Positions 59,731-64,000 of a stretch of 64,000 bases of DNA are shown here, piece after piece (the stretch's first letter is position 1; every line of letters begins with the position of its first letter). The translations under genes were made by a program, and so were the position numbers. The notes under the pieces were generated by a model. It saw only the letters and a program-made list of their open reading frames with translations, did no database searches and was not told the DNA's origin. Origin of the DNA: Micromonospora parva (GTDB lineage: Bacteria > Actinomycetota > Actinomycetes > Mycobacteriales > Micromonosporaceae); assembly GCF_000718515.1 (NCBI RefSeq), contig NZ_JNZS01000001.1, positions 62,001 to 126,000 on the forward strand, in the 5' to 3' direction.

Positions 59731-61077
59731 ATGCACCCCGCAACGCCCCCCACCACTGGCACGCCCGTCGGGCGCGCCCACCGTACCCCGCTGCCCCGGC
59801 GGCGACTCCTGCGTGGCCTGCTCGCCGTGACGGTCGCCGCACCGCTGATGTTCGGCGCCGCCGCCTGCGGAGACGACGGCGGCGCCGCCGACCCGAACGC
59901 GCCGGTCAAACTGTCCATCTTCTGGTGGGGCGGCGACGCCCGGGCCAAGCTGACCGAGGACGCGCTGGCCCTCTACACCCAGAAGCACCCCAACGTGACC
60001 TTCGAGAAGACCTGGCAGGCCAACCAGGGCTACTTCGACAAGCTGGCCACGCTCACCGCCGGTGGCAACCCACCGGACCTGTTCCAGATCGACGACAACT
60101 ACCTCGCCGAGTACGCGGCCCGCAACACCACGCTCGACCTGACCCCGTACCAGGAGTCCGGCAAGCTGGACACCTCCAAGTTCCCCAAGAGCCTCTGGCA
60201 GTACGGCGTGGTCGACGGCAAGCTCGCCGGCCTGGCCGCCGGGGAGAACACCCAGGGACTGGTCTACAACAAGACGCTGCTGACCAAGCACAACCTGCCC
60301 GAGCCGACCACCGGGATGAGCTGGGAGCAGCACATCGCCTGGGCCGAGCAGGTCACCGCCAAGACAAAGGTGCCCGGCACCCAGGACCCGAGCGCGGACT
60401 ACAAGGCGTTCTGGGTCTGGCTGCGCCAGCAGGGCAAGGACCTCTACAAGGGCAAAGAGCTGGGCTTCACCGCCGAGGACGTGACCAAGTGGTTCGACCT
60501 GTGGAAGGGCGCCCGGGACCGCAAGGCCACCCCGACCGCCGACGTCATCCACGAGGGCAACGCCAGCGACGTCACCAAGCAGTTGGTGGTCACCGGCAAG
60601 GCGGCGACCTCCTGGGTCTGGGCCAACCAGATGCCGGATTTGAAGAAGAACACCAAGGACGAGCTGGGCGTGATCGCCTACCCCGGTGACCCCAGCGCCC
60701 AGTGGGCCCGGGCGTCGATGTACTGGTCGGTGTTCAAGGGCAGCAAGAACAAGGACGTCGCGATCGATGTGATCAACTTCCTGAACAACGACGTGGCGGC
60801 GGTCAAGCTGCTCGGCACCGACCGTGGCCTGCCGTCGAACCTGGACCTGCGCCGGGTGGTCAGCGACGACACCACCGATCCGGCCATGAAGCAGTCCATC
60901 GCCGTCGAGGCGGAGCTGACCCAGAAGTTCGGCGAGTCCCCGCAGGTGCCGATCAAGGGCCACAGCAAGGTGAAGTCTGAGTTGATCAAGGCCGCCGAGA
61001 ACGCGCAGTACGGCCGGGCCACCCCCGCCGAAGCCGCCGCCCAGTTCGTCGAGGCGTGCAAGTCCGCCATCGCCTGA
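59731..61077 (+). CDS. Extracellular sugar-binding lipoprotein of second ABC importer
   Basis: 448 residues from ATG 59731, with GAGGAG upstream. An Arg-rich n-region (PRRRLLRGLLAV) and lipobox AAAC near residue 47 define a lipoprotein signal, possibly Tat-compatible because of the twin arginines. The mature protein is a MalE-like solute-binding fold (VKLSIFWWGGDARAKLTEDAL, GGNPPDLFQIDDNYLAEYA). It binds the uronide, oligouronide or related sugar served by this locus. It is 19 bases after the LacI stop, so co-transcribed with it. Confidence 0.93.
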   Translation: MHPATPPTTGTPVGRAHRTPLPRRRLLRGLLAVTVAAPLMFGAAACGDDGGAADPNAPVKLSIFWWGGDARAKLTEDALALYTQKHPNVTFEKTWQANQGYFDKLATLTAGGNPPDLFQIDDNYLAEYAARNTTLDLTPYQESGKLDTSKFPKSLWQYGVVDGKLAGLAAGENTQGLVYNKTLLTKHNLPEPTTGMSWEQHIAWAEQVTAKTKVPGTQDPSADYKAFWVWLRQQGKDLYKGKELGFTAEDVTKWFDLWKGARDRKATPTADVIHEGNASDVTKQLVVTGKAATSWVWANQMPDLKKNTKDELGVIAYPGDPSAQWARASMYWSVFKGSKNKDVAIDVINFLNNDVAAVKLLGTDRGLPSNLDLRRVVSDDTTDPAMKQSIAVEAELTQKFGESPQVPIKGHSKVKSELIKAAENAQYGRATPAEAAAQFVEACKSAIA

Positions 61078-61107
61078 CCGCCCCCGAGGCGAGGAGAGGA
61101 GCCGTTC

Positions 61108-62091
61108 GTGGCGTTGACCACGGCGCCCGACCCGACCCGACGCGGCCCCGGATCCGCCCGGGCCCACCCGCAGAGGCGTGGGCCCGGGCGCTTCCGGCAC
61201 AGCGAAGGTCTGGCGGGGTACGTCTTCCTGTCGCCGTGGCTCATCGGTCTGATGGGTGTCACGGCGATCCCCATGCTGCTGTCGCTCTACCTGAGCTTCA
61301 CCAACTACGACATCCTCACCCCCTTCTCCGAGGTGGAGTGGGTGGGGCTGGCCAACTACGAGCGGATGTTCACCGCCGACCCGTCGTACTGGCACGCGGT
61401 GCGGGTGACGCTGACCTTCGCGCTGATCGCCGTACCGCTGAAGCTGGCCGCGGCGCTCGGCGTGGCGCTGCTGCTCAACCGCGCCTGGCGCGGCGTCGGG
61501 CTGTTCCGGGGGTTGTTCTACCTGCCGTCCCTGCTCGGCGGCAGCGTGGCGCTGGCCATCGTCTGGGTCAACATGTTCAACCGCGACGGCGCGTTCAACT
61601 CGCTGTTGAGCCTCTTCGGCATCACGGGCAAGCCGTGGGTCAACGACCCCGACTGGGCCCTCGAAACGCTGATGGTGCTGGCCATCTGGCAGTTCGGCGC
61701 ACCGATGGTGATCTTCCTGGCCGGGCTCAAGCAGGTGCCCACCGAGCTGTACGAGGCCGCCTCGGTCGACGGGGCCGGCCGGCTCCGCCAGTTCCGCGAC
61801 GTCACCCTGCCGATGCTCTCCCCGGTCATCTTCTTCAACCTGGTGCTGGAGACCATCAACGGCTTCCAGGGCTTCACCGCCGCGTTCGTGCTCAGCAACG
61901 GCACCGGCGGCCCGGTCGACTCCACCCTGATGTACACGCTGAACCTGTACATCACCGGCTTCACCGACCTCAACATGGGCTACGCCTCGGCGATGGCCTG
62001 GGTCTTCCTGATCGCCATCGCGGTCATCACCGCGGTCTTCTTCAGCACCGGACGGTTCTGGGTGCACTACTCCGACGGGGAGGACCGGTGA
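61108..62091 (+). CDS. Sugar ABC transporter permease, MalF/UgpA-like
   Basis: 327 residues from GTG 61108, with GAGGAGAGGAG upstream. A basic cytoplasmic N-terminus is followed by six membrane segments, the first VFLSPWLIGLMGVTAIPMLL. The EAA loop reads ELYEAASVDGAGRLRQFR. It forms the importer channel with the next gene. No ATPase is encoded here, so a shared MsiK-like ATPase is assumed. Confidence 0.92.
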   Translation: MALTTAPDPTRRGPGSARAHPQRRGPGRFRHSEGLAGYVFLSPWLIGLMGVTAIPMLLSLYLSFTNYDILTPFSEVEWVGLANYERMFTADPSYWHAVRVTLTFALIAVPLKLAAALGVALLLNRAWRGVGLFRGLFYLPSLLGGSVALAIVWVNMFNRDGAFNSLLSLFGITGKPWVNDPDWALETLMVLAIWQFGAPMVIFLAGLKQVPTELYEAASVDGAGRLRQFRDVTLPMLSPVIFFNLVLETINGFQGFTAAFVLSNGTGGPVDSTLMYTLNLYITGFTDLNMGYASAMAWVFLIAIAVITAVFFSTGRFWVHYSDGEDR

Positions 62092-62978
62092 TGGTGGCGG
62101 TGACCCCGACGACCGCAGCAGCGCCGAACGCCCGCCGACGAGCCGGCGGACGCCCCGTGCTGCGACTGCTGATCCTGCTGGCGATCGTCGCCGTGGTGCT
62201 CTACCCGCTGATCTGGATGGTGGGCACCTCGTTGAAGTCCCAGGAGGAGATCGTCAACAACGTCGGGCTGCTGCCCGAGCGGTTCAGCCCGGGCAACTAC
62301 ACCGCCGGCTGGTCCAACTTCGACGTCAGCTTCGGCCGGTTCTTCCTCAACAGCGCGATGGTCAGCCTGCTCACCGTCGTCGGCAACGGGCTGTCCTGCC
62401 TGCTGGCCGCGTACGCCTTCGCCCGGCTGCGGTTCCGGCTGCGCGGCATGTGGTTCGCCGTCATGATCGGCACGCTGCTGCTGCCCCAGCACGTGCTGAT
62501 CGTGCCGCAGTACATCCTGTTCCGCGCCCTCGGGCTGGTCGGCGGCGACTGGCCGTACCTGCCGCTGCTCATCCCGCAGTTCCTGGCCACCGAGGCGTTC
62601 TTCGTCTTCCTCATGGTGCAGTTCATGCGTGGCGTGCCCCGGGAACTGGACGAGGCGGCCCGCATCGACGGTGCCGGGCCGTTCGGCATCTTCCGGCACA
62701 TCATCCTGCCGCTGAGCCGCCCCGCGTTGGTCACCACGGCGATCTTCTCGTTCATCTGGACCTGGAACGACTTCTTCCGCCAGTTGGTCTTCCTGTCCCA
62801 ACTGGAGGACTACACGGTCCCGGTCGCGTTGACCCTGTTCATCGACTCGACAAGCCAGAGCGCTGTCGGTCCGATGTTCGCCATGTCGGTGCTGTCGCTG
62901 CTGCCGGTCTTCCTGTTCTTCGTCGCGTTCCAACGGATGCTCGTCGAGGGGATCAACACCAGTGGCATCAAGGGCTGA
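62091..62978 (+). CDS. Sugar ABC transporter permease, MalG/UgpE-like
   Basis: About 295 residues. Start at ATG 62091, with GGGGAGGA seven bases upstream. GTG 62088 and GTG 62094 are nearby alternatives. Six membrane helices begin LLILLAIVAVVLYPLIWMVG. The EAA loop is ELDEAARIDGAGPFGIFR. Its start overlaps the stop of the upstream permease by one base, indicating coupled translation. Confidence 0.92.
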   Translation: MVAVTPTTAAAPNARRRAGGRPVLRLLILLAIVAVVLYPLIWMVGTSLKSQEEIVNNVGLLPERFSPGNYTAGWSNFDVSFGRFFLNSAMVSLLTVVGNGLSCLLAAYAFARLRFRLRGMWFAVMIGTLLLPQHVLIVPQYILFRALGLVGGDWPYLPLLIPQFLATEAFFVFLMVQFMRGVPRELDEAARIDGAGPFGIFRHIILPLSRPALVTTAIFSFIWTWNDFFRQLVFLSQLEDYTVPVALTLFIDSTSQSAVGPMFAMSVLSLLPVFLFFVAFQRMLVEGINTSGIKG

Positions 62979-63666
62979 GCCGACATCGCGGGCCGAACCC
63001 GCCGAACCCGACGACACCACCGGGCGGCGGGACTGGCGCGACGTCGCCCGCGACGCCGCCGACCTCGCGCTGCTGGGCATCCTGCTCACCCTCGCGGCGG
63101 CACCAGTGCTCACCGCCGCATCGGCGGCGGGCACGGCCAGCGTGGCGGTGCACGACTGGACGCGGACCGGCAGTTGGCCGTCGGCGCGTACGACGGTGCG
63201 CCGGTTCGGCCGCGCGGTACTGCCCGGTGTGCCGGTCAGCCTGCTCGGGCTCGGCGGCGCCGCGCTGCTCGCCGCCGACCTGGCGGCACTGGCCACCGGC
63301 CGGGTGCCGGGCGGCGCGGCGGCGCTGCTGGTGACCGCGCTGATCGCGGCCGGCCTGGCCGGGTACGCCGGGCTGGTCGTCGTCGAGGTGGGCGGCAACG
63401 GGGGCGGGCGGTGGCGGGCCTCGGCCCGCCGCGCCGCCCGCGCCTGCCTCGACGCGCCCACCCGCTGGGCCGCGCTCACCGGGGTCGTCGCGCTGGCCGG
63501 GCTGCTCGCCGTCCTGGTCACCCCGGTCGCGGTGCCGATCCTCGCCGGCTACACGGTGGCCGCCCTGCACGCCGTCGCCGCCCGCCGACCGGTCCCGGCC
63601 GTCGGTCAGCCGAGCCCCGCCGAGCCGGTGCCGGTCGCCGGCGTCGGGCGTGGGGGACTGCGATGA
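62962..63666 (+). CDS. DUF624 / YesL-like membrane protein
   Basis: 234 residues from GTG 62962, overlapping the permease by 17 bases. Four or five hydrophobic segments are visible (LALLGILLTLAAAPVLTAASA, VPVSLLGLGGAALLAADLAAL, ALLVTALIAAGLAGYAGLVVV, LTGVVALAGLLAVLVTPVAVPI). DUF624 proteins accompany sugar ABC importers and polysaccharide-lyase loci such as the Bacillus yes cluster. Their role is not established but is probably in assembly or uptake at the membrane. There is a Pro/Ala-rich C-terminal tail. Confidence 0.85.
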   Translation: MASRAEPTSRAEPAEPDDTTGRRDWRDVARDAADLALLGILLTLAAAPVLTAASAAGTASVAVHDWTRTGSWPSARTTVRRFGRAVLPGVPVSLLGLGGAALLAADLAALATGRVPGGAAALLVTALIAAGLAGYAGLVVVEVGGNGGGRWRASARRAARACLDAPTRWAALTGVVALAGLLAVLVTPVAVPILAGYTVAALHAVAARRPVPAVGQPSPAEPVPVAGVGRGGLR

Positions 63667-64000
63667 CCGGGGTGGGGGAGTCGGTGCGGCTGACCGTCGG
63701 AGCCACCGAGGTGGCCGAGTACGTGCTCGACCCGGCGCTGAACCCCCGGCACGGGCCCCGACCGTACCTGCACCCGGTGCGTACCCTCGGCGGAACGGTG
63801 GTCACCGACGCGCTCCCCGACGACCACGTGTGGCACCTCGGCGCGTCCCTCGCGGTGCAGGACGTCAACGGCAGCAACCTCTGGGGCGGGCGCACCTACG
63901 TCCGCGACGTCGGCTACACCTGGCGGGACGACCACGGCGTCATCGCGCACACCGGCGAGGTGGAGCGCTCCCCGGGCCGGTACGCGCACGACCTCCAGTG
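63663..64000 (+). CDS. PmoA / DUF6807-family protein (3' end outside window)
   Basis: ATG 63663 overlaps the DUF624 stop by four bases, and the frame stays open to the right edge (112 residues visible). The sequence RPYLHPVRTLGGTVVTDALPDDHVWHLGASLAVQDVNGSNLWGG is characteristic of DUF6807 proteins, wrongly called methane oxygenase PmoA in many genomes. They occur beside Gfo/Idh/MocA oxidoreductases and sugar importers, as here, and are likely involved in carbohydrate metabolism. The fold is a jelly-roll-like beta protein, and its activity is unknown. Confidence 0.85.
   Translation, partial: MTGVGESVRLTVGATEVAEYVLDPALNPRHGPRPYLHPVRTLGGTVVTDALPDDHVWHLGASLAVQDVNGSNLWGGRTYVRDVGYTWRDDHGVIAHTGEVERSPGRYAHDLQ

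Noticed and set aside
59575..62067. 830-codon minus-strand frame opposite the sugar importer
   Set aside because: The plus strand has a lipoprotein signal, EAA loops and ribosome sites. The minus frame has no motif.
1..64000. tRNA, rRNA and riboswitch candidates
   Set aside because: I found no cloverleaf-like run, rRNA signature or known riboswitch core in the intergenic regions by reading. A covariance-model scan would be needed to exclude small RNAs.

Overview
The window is about 72% GC by eye, uses many GTG starts and has dense 4-bp overlapping genes. Its lipoproteins, LacI, ROK and TetR regulators, ECF sigma factor with a DGPF partner, DUF574 methyltransferase and secreted carbohydrate-active proteins point to a filamentous actinobacterium, most likely a Micromonosporaceae member such as Micromonospora. 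This is inference from gene content. There is no rRNA or tRNA gene, and I recognised no insertion sequence, CRISPR array or origin. Genes at both edges are cut by the window.

Layout. 1-6981: a membrane alpha/beta-hydrolase, a response regulator fused to a thioredoxin-reductase-like flavoprotein, a cyclic-nucleotide-domain histidine kinase, a DUF574 methyltransferase and a Nudix hydrolase. 7031-12335: an ArsR/SRPBCC pair and a three-subunit molybdenum hydroxylase facing a MocA-like cofactor cytidylyltransferase. 12388-22065: a TMEM175-like channel, then a sugar ABC importer with a GH1 beta-glucosidase divergent from a ROK regulator, and a large secreted protein with two discoidin domains and a beta-helix. 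22181-33748: a shrunken amine oxidase, an ECF42/DGPF pair, a GCS2 ligase, an NAGGN-type amidotransferase, and two drug exporters, each beside a divergent regulator (MarR, TetR) and an operator-like palindrome.

33938-47228 is accessory DNA and the most interesting part. It holds an AbiEi/DUF559-type protein, a membrane-anchored Mrr-like nuclease and a two-TM protein of unknown fold. These are followed by a small tagged protein, a Crp/Fnr regulator, a PycTM-like membrane protein, a class III nucleotide-cyclase-like protein, a P-loop NTPase and a protein that has a second, diverged paralogue nearby. Four of these proteins carry the same short glycine-rich element around FGDH. I read this as a Pycsar-like, cyclic-nucleotide-signalling conflict system with extra parts: the cyclase makes a signal, the membrane protein and/or the Crp protein read it, and the tag assembles the members. 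An RNase Sa/barstar toxin-immunity pair closes the region.

47436-64000: a SARP/BTAD remnant broken next to a hairpin repeat, a Tat-exported berberine-bridge-type oxidase, an HD protein, then a large uronate and acid-sugar locus. That locus has a minus-strand operon (Gfo/Idh/MocA oxidoreductase, uxaC, fucD-like, uxuB-like, second oxidoreductase, pectate lyase) and a divergent plus-strand LacI regulator, ABC importer, DUF624 protein and DUF6807 protein. Two related palindromes in the divergent promoter suggest that the LacI protein controls both arms.
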